Assembly: GCA_938743325.2 (NCBI GenBank) | Contig: OW568882.1 | Location: 310,001 to 374,000 of the forward strand | Length of the DNA stretch: 64,000 nt | Source: Pycnococcus provasolii | Taxonomy: Eukaryota; Chlorophyta; Pseudoscourfieldiophyceae; Pseudoscourfieldiales; Pycnococcaceae | Reading direction: 5' to 3' | Shown: positions 46,191 through 57,000 of the stretch, piece by piece | Numbering within the stretch: the first letter of the stretch is position 1 | How the letters are laid out: each line of letters starts with the position of its first letter | Position numbers and translations under genes: made by a program | The notes under the pieces: generated by a model | What the model was told of the DNA's origin: nothing | Database searches by the model: none | Seen by the model: the letters and a program-made list of their open reading frames with translations, nothing else

Positions 46191-49040
46191 TCGCCGTCGT
46201 AGGCGTCAAAGAATGCCTTTCGTTCCGCCCTACTGTGTCGAGCCTTCTTTTGGAATCGATACAGAGGCGTGAGACCAACCAAAATCACCAGCAAGCTCGT
46301 CATCACATCCGCGAGAATGGCCATCCACAGCTTCGCGTGGTTCGATGAAAACGAAATCGCGACAACGGCAATCTTCACGACAACGGCAAATCCGATGTTG
46401 CCCCAAATCACCGCACGGCAGTAGAATGCGATGCGCAGCGCAAGCGGTACCATGGTAAGGTCATTCGTCATCAGGCTAACCTCGGCAGTCTCCATAGCCA
46501 CCGCCGATCCAGCGACGCCCATAGCGACGCCAACGCGTCCCGCCGCAAGTGCGGGTGCGTCGTTGATGCCATCGCCGAGCATCATCACCTTTCCCTCACG
46601 GCGACATCCAAGGCCCTCGCGCACGAGCGCGAGCTTGTCTCCCGGAGCCAAGCTCGCGTGCACAGCGCTCTCCTCGATACCCAGAAGCCGGGCCACACGG
46701 CACGCCGCAGGCGCGGAGTCTCCCGTGAGGATCTCCGTCACCACGCCGAGTCGTCCGAGATCCGCTACCGCATCGCCGGCGCTCTCACGTGGCTCGTCTG
46801 CCGCCACGATTGTTCCCCAGAAGTCAGCATCGGTGCCCGCATAGATCACCGACGCGCCGTTCGCCTCCGCGTCTTGCACCACAGCCTTGTCAGCCGATCG
46901 CATCCGCGACAGCCATCCAAGTCGCTCCGCGAGGCGGCGGTTGCCCGCATACACGCGCTCCTTGCCTGCGGACGAGACGACGCCGCATACACCTTCGCCG
47001 GGTATGTTTTCGTAGTCCGCCTCCATGGCCTCCGCAGCCGTTGAGTTGTGGCTGTGGTCGTCCGCGCCATCGTCGCGAGCCGCGCGCACGATCGCCGCGG
47101 CGATCGGATGCGGGCTGCGTGACTCGAGCGCCGCCATCGTCTGCAGCAAAAATGAGCGAGCGAAAGCCGTGCGAACTTCTGGTCCGAGGTTGACACTGCG
47201 GCCGTGCACGCGCACGAGCTCGGCACTCGGGTGGCATCCGAGCACCTCGAAGCGAGCGGTGGTGAGCGTACCCGTCTTGTCGAGCGCTACCGCACGTACA
47301 CCCGCCATCGCTTCGAGCGCTGAGCTGCCCTTGATGAGGATTCCACGCCGTGCGGCAGCGGCGACGCCTGAAACCGCGGAAACCGGGGTGGCAAGCACGA
47401 GCGCGCAGGGGCATGCCGTCACGAGAAGAACGAGCGCCTTGTGAAGCCACTCATTGCATTCCGCAGAACCGGAGCCACATGGCACGGCAGCCGTGAGGAT
47501 AGCGGCGAGTACAACCAGTGGCGTGTACACCATGGCAAATTGCTCGATAATTTTCTCCGCCCTGCTGCGATTCATGGAAGCATCCTCGACGAGGCGTGCC
47601 ATCTTCGCCACGGCTGAGTCTTCCGCGGATGCTGTCACGGTGCACTCCATGTACCCCGTGAGATTCGTCGTTCCCGCGCTGACCAAGTCTCCTGGCGACT
47701 TGTTCACCGGCGCCGCCTCGCCTGTCAGAATGCTCTCGTCCACCTTGCTGACGCCGCGCACAACGTGCACGTCAACGGGCACCTTCGTCCCGGGCTTGAT
47801 GGCGACGAGGTCTCCGATGGAGAGCTCTTCCACGCCTACCATCTTTCCGCCGACGAGTTCCGCCTCCTCTGGTGCGAGCGCGATCACCTCCGCAAGCGCC
47901 GCGCGACTTCGCGCGAGAGCTCGCTGCTCAAGCATCTCGCTGGCCCCGAAGAGGAATGCCACCGCAGCCGCCTCGGTGAACTCCTGAAATGTGAAGAGTT
48001 TTTGGGTGTGCGTGGTGTGTGCGTTGGGTTAGTCGTGTTGGTTGGGACGCCATTGACATTGCCTCAAACCAAACCAAACGAAAAATGTGTATACGTACCT
48101 GCAGCGCGAGTGCCCCTGCGATGGCAAGCAGCATGAGCATGTTGATATCGATGACGAGCAGTCGCATGGCGAGTACCGCCTTGTACGCGATGGACGGCAG
48201 CGCGAGCGCGACTGATCCCAACGCGAACCACTTGAGGTGCTCGGCTCCAGGTATGTAGTGCAAGACGGCGGCGACGAGCAGGATACCGGAGACGACGACG
48301 AGCCAGTCCTTACCCTCGATGAGCTTCGCATCTCCACCTAGCCTTCGTTTGGCTTCGGACGCCAACGAAGCCTCGAGTCCAGCGCGGTTGAGCGTGTCGA
48401 CGAGTTCGTCGCCGCTTATGAGCGACGCGTTGTGCTCGACGACGACAGTCCTGCTGACGACCGCCACCTTGTGCGACACGACTCCTGGCAGTCTACCAAT
48501 GGCGCGGTTGACGATGGGAACCTCAGATGGGCAGCATATTCCTCCGCAGTAGATGCGCGTAGTTTCCTTGGTTCCACCGAACACCTGCAGGACGACATCC
48601 CCGCTTGATGCCGCTGATCCGCTTTCTTTCACGGCCGGACCGTGGTCGAACGCGGTTCCTTTTTCGCAGCACCCGTTGTCGCACGCTTCCCTCTGCACGT
48701 GTATGAGTCGTCCTTTCACGACGAAGTCGAGGTGTCCGTTATGTTCGACGACTTGAAATCTCCCGCTGAGGCACTGGAACACGACGTCGAAAGACGACAG
48801 TGACGGCATGGCCAAAGCCTGCGACGAAGAAGGGTCGGCACGCGCGCGCCCTGCTGACAACGACAACGTTGAGTCGTGGGGTACGTCGTGCTCAACCCCA
48901 GCATCGGCATCCTTTTTGTCCGCAAGCAGCGCCTGCAAGAGGTCGGACGAGCGGTCAGATGCTGCGTCCGGCGCCAGGAGCGTGGCGTGCGTATCGCAGC
49001 ACGCCGTCTTCGCGTACCCCTTCGACGACTGGCACGACAT
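45716..49040 (-). CDS. P1B-type heavy-metal ATPase (Zn/Cd/Pb class), two exons
   Basis: Exon 1 is 49040-48099 and exon 2 is 47983-45716, together 1069 residues. It should export Zn2+, Cd2+ or similar ions by ATP hydrolysis. The cytosolic N-terminus has Cys pairs (TACCDTH, DNGCCEK). A metal-binding HMA domain follows with YCGGICCPSEVP (about residue 165), the GICCPSE motif typical of the Zn/Cd class. The core shows the TGEAAP actuator motif, CPC in TACPCALVLATPVS (about 503), the phosphorylation site DKTGTLT (about 548), an HP motif in SRSPHPIAAAI, and GDGINDAPAL (about 781). The last 155 residues are His/Cys-Cys repeats. The ATG at 49040 (MSCQSSKG) is preferred; an in-frame ATG at 49403 would add 121 low-complexity residues. 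Confidence 0.92.
47984..48098 (-). other. 115-bp intron in the P1B ATPase gene
   Basis: Donor CTGCAG then GTACGTATAC; acceptor CTTCACATTTCAG then GAGTTCACC. It is phase 0 and joins ALALQ to EFTEAAAVAFLFGA, a continuous membrane helix region expected in the family. Confidence 0.9.
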
Positions 49041-49475
49041 TTGATATGATATGATAGGGGGAGCAGTTGGGTTTGATTCCACCACGCTCTTATCGGAATT
49101 TCGGGTACAGGTCCGGTCCGGGCACGGGCAGGGAGGGGGAGGGCAGGGCAGGGCAGGGCGGGGCGGACACCCAAACGCACGGAGGGGGATCGTTGGAACA
49201 GTCAAGGTGGGGATACACCGTGGAGCCAGTATTCTTAGTGGTAGGCGCAGAGCGTTACCCGAGTTCAAACTGGAAACCTTCCTCGGACAAAAAAGAAAAA
49301 AACGACGAGAAAACAGAATCTGATTGGATCTCTGTTCGACCCACGGCGGGGGGAAGGACCTCCAGTTAGGGTTAGGGTTACGTAAGCCTCTGTGCCAGGC
49401 CATGCATGAGGCGTCCTTGCATAAGGTGAAGTCTCACATTTTTCTACATCGTTGTCTTACACGCGCGTGGCTGTA
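49041..49475. other. Intergenic with a telomere-like motif
   Basis: Upstream of the P1B ATPase. GTTAGGGTTAGGGTTACG lies at 49366-49383. A GGCAGGG-type G-rich stretch lies at 49120-49165. No gene was recognised. Confidence 0.5.
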
Positions 49476-49871
49476 CTACGCGTCCTGGTTTATGCGCTCC
49501 GTGAGGTCCCTCAGCAGATGCTCGGCGACGCGCTGGCACTGCGTCGGCGTCGACGTCGTGCGCAAACGCTCGTTCTGCACAGTCGTGCTCAGGAACGTCT
49601 GCAAGTCAAGCAGACGACTCGAGTACACGTCCAGCTCCCACAGCGCAGCGTAGTGCCTCGCCTCCGCCGCCTTCTCGCTCTCCTGCAGCGCGCGGTGTTC
49701 CTCGAGCAGACGTGCGAGTCGCGCGCCACCACCGCCGTTCCCTGTACCTGAGTTGTTCCCGTACGCGTCTCCTCCTCTGTACTCTCTCGCGAATGCGTGC
49801 TGCGTCTCGCGCTCGCGCGTGTGCGCATACCCCATTCCTCCCTGGAAACCGGCGCCATGCGGGTCGGGCAT
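49476..49871 (-). CDS. Small coiled-coil protein, unrecognised
   Basis: The 131-residue product has a Gly/Arg/Tyr-rich N-terminal third (GGMGYAHTRERE, GNNSGTGNGGGG). An uninterrupted helical part follows: ARLARLLEEHRALQESEKAA, then EARHYAALWELDVYSSRLLD and QTFLSTTVQNERLRT, ending TERINQDA. Hydrophobic residues fall at heptad spacing, so it probably forms a coiled coil with a partner. The ATG and codon choice look genuine. I do not recognise the family; a subunit of a cytoskeletal or vesicle-tether complex would fit the shape, but nothing shows it. Confidence 0.6.
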   Translation of the reverse strand: MPDPHGAGFQGGMGYAHTRERETQHAFAREYRGGDAYGNNSGTGNGGGGARLARLLEEHRALQESEKAAEARHYAALWELDVYSSRLLDLQTFLSTTVQNERLRTTSTPTQCQRVAEHLLRDLTERINQDA

Positions 49872-50355
49872 GACTCGGCCAACTCACCGCGTACGCGAAA
49901 TTCCAAAGCAAGGGAAACTAAAGCCAAGGTGGAATGGGAGCCCAACCCAGCTGGGAGAGAGAGAGGTGAGAGAGAAGAGAGGAGAGAGAGGGGAAAAGGA
50001 GGGGAGCAACACACACACACACACACACACAATTCCTCCAACACTTGGTAGGTAGTTCGCGCTCATTCACAGGCACCAAATAAATCTACCACCCTACCCT
50101 ACCATAGAACTACGCAGGGCAGGGCAGGGCATCGCACGAAGCAGAATGCCTCGCCTACAGCCAGAAAGAACGTCTGTGCACCATCTGTGGACTGTGCCGA
50201 TGTGATTTCCTAGTGGAGACTGGAGCACACAGGTGTGGGAGGTTCGTTGATTTTCAGGTCATTTTTCCTCCCAAGTCCCAAGTCCACCGGCAACGCGCCC
50301 GGCCGTCCCCACCGCACCACATCACATCACGCAGCGATCTCGCGCGTTCCTAATC
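49872..50355. other. Divergent promoter region
   Basis: Between the small coiled-coil gene (minus) and the GDT1-type gene (plus). It contains GAGA-rich sequence (49955-49995), an AC microsatellite (50008-50031) and CCCTACCCTACC / GGGCAGGGCAGGGC runs (50091-50130). Confidence 0.6.
50008..50031. repeat. (AC)n microsatellite
   Basis: About twelve uninterrupted AC units in the divergent promoter region. Confidence 0.9.
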
Positions 50356-51689
50356 ATGGCAACGCACAAGTCGCTCCTCGGCCTGGCCGCGCTCGTGGCG
50401 GCACTTCTCGCTGTCGCCACACTCGGCGGCGTGTGCGTCGACGCAAGGGTGGTCGCCACGCGAGAACTGCAAGGGTCCGCGCGCCTCGAAGCGGCGCGCG
50501 CGGAAATCAAAGGAGAAAGCGACCCAACAGAGACGGAGACGGCCGCGAGCGGCGGAGACGTCGAGACGGCCGCGACGGAAGAGCCGGCAGCAGCAATAGA
50601 GGCGGAACCTGCAGCCGCGGAGGCGGAGATCGCTGACACCGGTCCGAAGGAAAACGAAGATGCCGCGACGGCGACCGCGGAGGTTCAGGCGGAACTGCAG
50701 GAGGCTGGTAAGACGGAGGAGCAGATGAGCGAGTCGGAGCAAGAGGTACGTCTCTTTGCCTTGAGAATGGCTGCCTCGGCCGCAAAGGCAACAACGAAAC
50801 ACTCTAACTCACAACACAACAAACATATTTGCTTTTCTTTTTTCAGGTTGAGCACGCCATCGAGGCGACGGGCGTCGTTCCTACCATCGCTGGGCACACC
50901 ACCGTCAAAGGACGCGTCTCTCAGGAGAAATCGGACAACTTTCTCTCCGCACTTTGGCGCTCATTCATTATCATGGTTTTCATCGAGATCGGTGACCGCA
51001 CCTTCTTCATCGCCGCTATCATGTCCGCCAAACACAGTCGCTTCATCGTCTGGATGGGCGCCAGCGCCGCACTCGCGTTCATGACGGTCGTGTCCACGCT
51101 GCTCGGCGTGGCTGCGCCGCTGCTCGTTCCCAGGAGCGTCACGCACTGGGTGGCGGTCGTGCTCTTCTTCTACTTCGGCATCACGCTCACGTGGAAGGCT
51201 TTGAGAATGCCGGGCAAGATCTGGGGCGGGGAGGAGAACGAGGAGCTCGGCGAGGTGGAGGAGGAGCTGCAGGAGAAGGAACCGCAGGACGACCTGCACC
51301 CCGTCTTCAAGGCGCTGTCGTCGTACATCTCGCCCGTCTTCTTGCAGGCGCTCACGCTCACCTTCCTGGCGGAGTGGGGCGACCGCTCGCAGATCGCGAC
51401 GATCGCGCTGGCGCCGAACATGAACATGTGGGGACTCATCGTGGGTGCGAGCCTCGGCCACTCGTTCGCGACGTCGGGCGCGTGTATTGGCGGCCGCGCG
51501 TTGGCGAGCAAGTTCAGCGAGAAGGCGGTTGCTCTCATGGGCGGCACGTGCTTCCTCGTGTTTGCCATCCTTGCGCTGCTCGACGATCCGGACAGCGATT
51601 TCATGGAGGCGATTCCGTCGTTCATGCGTAAGTCGAGCTACTCGATGGGTGCTGCGGATGGCGGCGACGGTCTCGTCGAGCAGGCGTGA
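50356..51689 (+). CDS. GDT1/TMEM165 (UPF0016) family cation transporter, two exons
   Basis: Exon 1 is 50356-50745 and exon 2 is 50847-51689, together 410 residues. The N-terminus is a signal peptide (KSLLGLAALVAALLAVATLGGVCVDA) followed by an acidic Ala/Glu-rich region. Two homologous membrane halves carry the family signatures: VFIEIGDRTFFIAAIMS and FLAEWGDRSQIATIAL (E-x-G-D-R-T/S). They are joined by an acidic Glu-rich loop. Gdt1 relatives move Mn2+ and Ca2+ (probably against H+) in the Golgi, ER or thylakoid. The cleaved signal rather than a chloroplast transit peptide suggests an endomembrane form, although this is inference. The ATG at 50356 has the ATCATGG context. Confidence 0.92.
50746..50846 (+). 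other. 101-bp intron in the GDT1-type gene
   Basis: Donor GAG then GTACGTC; acceptor GCTTTTCTTTTTTCAG then GTTGAG. It is phase 0 and joins SESEQE to VEHAIEATG. The donor GTACGT is the same as in the P1B ATPase intron. Confidence 0.9.
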
Positions 51690-52045
51690 CGTCGTGTGTG
51701 ACGAATGCATGCATCGATCGTGAAGCCAACCTCCTTCTCGAGCGATGAGGGATCGTGTTGAGGAGTCGCGCCACACGTGTCGTTACTACCGTCGTAACGA
51801 ATAAATGATGAATACCCCTTTTGTTTCTAATTTCCCTCCTCGTAGCGGGTGCTCCAATTGTCGACGCGTTTTTGTGTACACTGATCGCAAATTGTTACCT
51901 GACGGGTTAACAAATTCACAGCGAGCACGAACACGACGTCACGTCCTCCGTGCTCCTCGTTAGCCTGTTTTTCGGAAAAAAAGGCCCCGCTGTGAGTTTG
52001 CGTTGTGGGGACGGACCGGGATCCCCACTCGCTTCGACCCCCAAA
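51690..52045. other. Intergenic
   Basis: About 355 bp holding the GDT1-type 3' end and the TadA promoter. No gene or clear repeat was seen. Confidence 0.6.
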
Positions 52046-52789
52046 ATGATGGCGCCGGGTCTGCTGCGCCTCCGCGCGCTGGCAACGGCGCCACGTCAGC
52101 TACGACGACACGTCCGCAAAGACAGCGCGCTCGCTTGCCACCACCTTGCGCTGTCAGCGTCAGCGTCAGCGGAGTTTGATGAGACCTGTGAGGAGTCTTT
52201 TGAGGAGGAGAAGGAGTCCTCGTGTTCGTCGGCCGACTCTCACTACATGGCCTTAGCGCTCGAACAGGCACGCCTCGGCATGGAGCGTGGTGAGGTTCCC
52301 ATCGGTGCGGTGCTCGTTGACGACGCGACGGGTGAAGTGCTCGCGAGCGCGCACAACGAAACGGAGACGGCAAGCGACCCGACGGCGCACGCGGAGATGC
52401 TGTGCCTGAGGCGCGCCGCGGCGGCTGCGGGCCGAAGCGGGGCATGGCGCGCGGTGGGAACCGCGTCGCTCTTTGTCACCGCGGAGCCGTGTCCTATGTG
52501 CGCGGGTGCGATCATGCAGAGCCGGATTCCTCGAGTCGTGTACGGCTGCCGCAATGACAGGCTTGGCGCGGATGGAAGCTACGTGAGCCTGTTTCCGCCG
52601 TGGCGTGGCGGCGACGGCGGCGTGGACGAGAGTAGGGCACCGCCACACCCATTTCACCCGAACGTTGATATCGAAGGTGGCGTGAGCCACGACGAGTGCC
52701 AGGAACTTTTGAAGTTATTCTTTCGGCGGAGGCGTGTCGAGAACGCGCGTGCAAAAGAGCAACAAAGACAGGAAGAAGATGACGTGTAG
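52046..52789 (+). CDS. TadA-type tRNA adenosine deaminase, probably organellar
   Basis: The 247-residue protein should convert adenosine to inosine at the wobble base (position 34) of a tRNA. After an Arg/Ala-rich N-terminus (LLRLRALATAPRQLRRHVRK) that looks like a plastid or mitochondrial targeting peptide, the deaminase domain spans about residues 65-200. It shows MALALEQARLGMERGEVPIGAVLV, PTAHAEML (zinc His plus catalytic Glu, about 113) and PCPMCAGAIMQSRI (zinc Cys pair, about 148), then VVYGCRNDRLGADGS. The closing helix (CQELLKLFFRRRR) matches bacterial TadA. Bacterial-type TadA suits plastid tRNA-Arg(ACG). A short Pro/Gly insertion precedes the last helix. Two adjacent ATGs at 52046 and 52049 can start it. 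Confidence 0.9.
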   Translation: MMAPGLLRLRALATAPRQLRRHVRKDSALACHHLALSASASAEFDETCEESFEEEKESSCSSADSHYMALALEQARLGMERGEVPIGAVLVDDATGEVLASAHNETETASDPTAHAEMLCLRRAAAAAGRSGAWRAVGTASLFVTAEPCPMCAGAIMQSRIPRVVYGCRNDRLGADGSYVSLFPPWRGGDGGVDESRAPPHPFHPNVDIEGGVSHDECQELLKLFFRRRRVENARAKEQQRQEEDDV

Positions 52790-52992
52790 GAAAACAAATG
52801 TGCTATGTGTACTCAAAATTACCAAAAAAAACAAAGGAAAAACGAAATGTGTTCTTGTATTTGCTATTATGCTATGTATGTCTGTCTGCCTATAATCAGT
52901 TGCGTCAACTGCAACTGCAACTACCACTACAACTATTCATTCGTACAAAAAATCACAAAACAAAAGACTCGCATTGCTGTACGGGTAGGGTA
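52790..52992. other. Short convergent spacer
   Basis: A/T-rich sequence with ACTACAACTAC-type triplets between convergent ends; nothing recognised. Confidence 0.6.
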
Positions 52993-53418
52993 CTACTCGT
53001 GCGCGTAGTTTTGCGAGACGACGACGCATACCGGCACGAGCGTCTCCGCGCCGACTGTAGACGACCACCTGGGTCCCGCGACGGTCTCCGCGAGTTGTTG
53101 GAGCCGTTGTGCTTGTTTCACTTCACGCACGCATGTCCATATATCCTCGATCGACGTTTCGCGCACGAGACACCACCTTTTCTGCTGATTCTCGTATGCG
53201 AGTGGCGTGTGTTTCATCCTCAAGTCGCGGTCGTCGTCGTCGCTTTCGTCATCAGCACGACGCTTTGACGACGTGGACGTGGAGGGGAACCGCGGTATGT
53301 ATTTGACGAACGACGGCTGGCGGAAGATGCGTCGCGGCGGTTGGCGGTACGACAGGGATGTCCCCCGTCCGTTTACTTTGATCGTGTTGTATTGGCTCGG
53401 CAGGAACAGGAAGCGCAT
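52993..53418 (-). CDS. Small hypothetical protein
   Basis: A 141-residue product from the ATG at 53418 (MRFLFLPSQYN). The N-terminal part is basic (SLSYRQPPRRIFRQPSFVKY, IPRFP), followed by an acidic run (DDESDDDDRD) and a C-terminal region with hydrophobic, fold-like sequence (ENQQKRWCLVRETSIEDIWT and CVREVKQAQRLQQLAETVAG). No membrane helix or known motif is visible. An in-frame ATG at 53481 would add 21 residues. I do not recognise the family. The G/C-ending codons and the helix-like C-terminus support a real gene. Confidence 0.45.
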   Translation of the reverse strand: MRFLFLPSQYNTIKVNGRGTSLSYRQPPRRIFRQPSFVKYIPRFPSTSTSSKRRADDESDDDDRDLRMKHTPLAYENQQKRWCLVRETSIEDIWTCVREVKQAQRLQQLAETVAGPRWSSTVGAETLVPVCVVVSQNYAHE

Positions 53419-54061
53419 GACTCTTGAGGAAGAAGAGTCGTAAGCAGTAATCGCAAGAAGCAAGTGACTGCAGCACAGCATGGGACGGGACGGGTTGCAA
53501 AGAGGAGAGGAGCGGGAAAAGGAAAGGGATGATGCCAACGTGGCGAACAACAAACGAAAGGCAGATTTTTCATTTTTATTCGCGGCATCAAGGCTGCCCA
53601 AACGGGGGGCGAGATTTTGTGTTCCGCGGCCGCTTTTCCCCCATAAAAAGGTAGATTCGCCCACCACTTCCTAGGCCATGCGCAATTCAACTCTCCTGAT
53701 GCAAGGCAAGGCAAGGCAATAATGCATGCAACTCTCTTACTCACCCGCAAGTGCTTCCCTCCTACCAATGCGCATCCACAGCTTTACACAGCACAGTGCC
53801 ACATCGTCAGTCATCATGGTCAAGCACGGATCGCACTACCCTGGCTTGTGGGAAGAAGCAACTAGGAGCGCACGTTTCTTTACCCGCATGAGAATAATAA
53901 AGTATCTTTCTCTTTGCCACCTTCCCGGCGGCGGCCGCGGCTCAGAATCTTACTTCCTAGTCTAACGGACAACAGAAGTAGCATTCGAGCATGGTATGAT
54001 ATCTACTGCAGTACAGGTAAGGTTCACTACAAGCAGATCATATATAAGTTACAATTCTCTC
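53419..54061. other. Intergenic between two minus-strand genes
   Basis: Contains GGCAAGGCAAGGCAA (53704-53718) and no recognised gene. The left part is the upstream region of the small hypothetical gene, the right part the 3' region of the HECT ligase gene. Confidence 0.5.
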
Positions 54062-57000
54062 TCAATCACCATCCACGTCCGCACAGGATATCGCGATTCG
54101 AATCTTGCTCGCCATCTCCTCCACACTTCGGTACGAAGGTAAATGAAACGCAGAGGAGCATGTGGAAGCTGTGGGAAGGATATCCTGCAGCTCCTCGTCG
54201 CTGCGATGAGGGCGGCGATCAATAATTATCTTGAAGCGTCGAGTGCCGCGCGGAGGAAGGCGAGCACGGCCGGTGGTGAATCTAAGCCATCGACCACGCT
54301 CCTTGGCCGTGAAGCTAGCCATCGCCTGCCAGAAGCGCACCACCGCTTCGTGCGACTCGCTGTACGAGCCCTCGTACTGCACGCAAGCTTGAAGCTCGTC
54401 CAAGCTCACCTCGCGACGTCCGCATACAGCTTCCTCAAGCTCGCTCCAGCGGAGCAGCTCGAGCGGGATGCCAGGCAACACGTCGACAAGCCCCTCCCGT
54501 ACCGCGCACAGCTGATCCTCAGCCTCTCCAACTCGTGCACGCTCAATTGCCTCGATGTACGCATTGATCTCGCTAGGGAGCACCTCCCTCTCACCACCAC
54601 CAGGAAGCAGGTTGTGCACGGTGCCGTCACTCAGATGGCACGTCCAGGTATCTCCCCCGATGATCTGCTCAGCAGTAGCCTCGTCACAAGACGCCGCAGT
54701 CTCGCGTAGATACTTGAGCATGGTTCGCGTACCGCGGTCAGTCTCCAGCACATTCTCCACAGTCACAGTCTCACGCACGAGACGCTTCCAAACGAAGGGT
54801 GCAAGGTTCAGTGGTAGTAGCACCTTCGCACGCACAGCCATGCCCATCAGCTGCCCTAGAAACACGCACAGAGAACGCGTCTTTGCCACAAGTGGTCCCG
54901 TGCGGAGAACGTAAATATCCATGCCACCCTCTCCTCCGTCACGCCCGTCAGGACAGAGCGCGAGCAGTGGGCTACACGGCGACTGAAGCTCCTCCATCAT
55001 CTCAGTGACAGTATCCCGGAATGGACCTCCCGCGTCCTGCGCGGCGAATCCAAGCATTCGCACGCGCCAAGCCTGGTCTCCCGCCTGCAGCGTGCGAAAC
55101 GTCGTGCCAGCCTGCTGACGCATTTGCGCGTGGAGCTGGGTGAATACCAATTTCCCATCCATCGCTGGCTCATTTTGGGAAGTCTCGCGCGTATGCGCCG
55201 CTTCAAGTCGATCAACCGTGTACTCTTTCATCCGCACATCCACCGACGAGCGAGTCGCGTCAACGGCTGACATCCACAGCTTCTGCCGCACAGCTGACGC
55301 AATCACCTCGCGGATGGGAGGAAGCCAGCTGACGATGGTCCATGCATCCGAGTGCTCTGGCCACTCACGCACCCCCACAATCGCAAGGCATTCTACGAAA
55401 GCCTCCGCTGCCATGAGCAGTCTAGAGTAGCGTGCGTTGAGCGCCTCCGCGGGTCGTCCAGCCAGCAATGCGGCAGAGCGATCCACCAAACGCTCGCGGA
55501 GATAGTCCTCCAAATCTGCAGGTGTCACTCCACGCACTTCTCTATCGGGAACAATAGCCGAAAGACGCTTCGGGACAGTGATGGAGGGTCGCGCATTCGA
55601 ACTGGGAAGCGAGTCCACCATCGAGACGAGCGCCGAGTCTGCATCGAATGACCAGCCTTGCTCTGGGTGACCTTCGTCCAAATCCCAGTCCTCAGAGGAT
55701 GCGTGCCAACCAGCTGTTGCTCCCGCGCGAGCCGCGTGTGAGTGCAACGTCGCAAGCGCCGTTGCACAGCGCTCGAGTGCTTTACTCGTTTTGGGAAGTA
55801 GGCGAAGACTTTTGGCGCAGGCACTCTGAGGATCCTCTGGCTCGTTAGATTTCTCTTTTTCCGTAGACGACGGATCGCCACTTGAGGCTGCCGAAATGTT
55901 GGGAGCATCTTCTGGTAACTTGACAGAACCTGTAGATTCTTCCACGGCAGTTGAGATGATTTCAGCAGACAGAATAACGATCTTAGCGTCGTCATTAAGT
56001 GTCACGCATGGGTAGAGCGGTCTATCTGTGGGAATGTCATGCACAGCACCAATTACGTCACCGTTGCGTTCAAAAACTATTTTTGCCTTCGAGTCTGGAG
56101 TCGATGTCAGCTTGAATCCAATCACGTCACCAACAAAAAAAACATTATCATCGTATCGCTGATCGCAATTGCCGTTCGCATAAATTCGGATGCAGGTCTC
56201 GTTCGCACGGTCGATGATACCGAAGCTGCAATGGTCGCTACCCCCCACCCCATTGCCTAGATGCTCTGCAGCTTCTTCGGGACTGTTTCCTCGCGAAACA
56301 CCAAACGAGAACGTATTCATCCTGCGAGGATATGTTTCGAGAAGCACACAAAAGTGGAACGTGGAATTCTCAACGACTGCATTGCGACCCACAACCGCAT
56401 GCGGGTAGCATCCATTGCTCCCTGCACGACGTACGCTTCGCCCCTCACATTCGAGACTCCTATCGCACACTGTCCACTCAAGGTCTAGCGAGGATGCTGT
56501 CGACGACGCGGCGGAACACTGTCCAACCTGAGCATGGGATATGCCGTGCTCCGTCCAATATTCCATCGGAACGAGAGCAAGGGCGAGCTGCATGCATTGT
56601 CGCACAGCGTGAACCGGCGACGCATCGCTTCTCCAGAGTTTCCTTGGATCATTCAGGCGAGGTCCGGAGTTAATGAGCGAGCACCAGTCTAACGAATTAT
56701 GTGGAATGAAATGAGGTGATGCCGCCGCCTCCAAAATCTCGAGAATGAACGAAATCGTGGGCATGTTACGCCAATTCTCCAGCAGCGCTTGGCGGTCGCA
56801 AACCTTGTGGTTGGTTGGGGTGAAGGAATGCGTCGAGTCGCTGGCGTGGACTTCGCAGCACAACCTAGTAAGCAGATTGCACGCAGAGCTGAACTCGACG
56901 GAGAGATAGGGCACCTGATCGCTCTGGGCATTCTGGATCCAGTTGACGGAAGCATCAAGCGTCTTGCAAAGGCTTTCGAATAAATCCGGAACCACTGCAA

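Noticed and set aside
45713-46348. Plus-strand frame reading as a hydrophobic, membrane-like 211-residue protein
   Set aside because: It is the opposite-strand reading of the His/Cys-Cys repeat of the P1B ATPase, which is clearly the coding strand.
49041-49403. Longer P1B ATPase start at the ATG at 49403
   Set aside because: The added 121 residues are low-complexity and cross the telomere-like and G-rich region; the ATG at 49040 begins family-like sequence.
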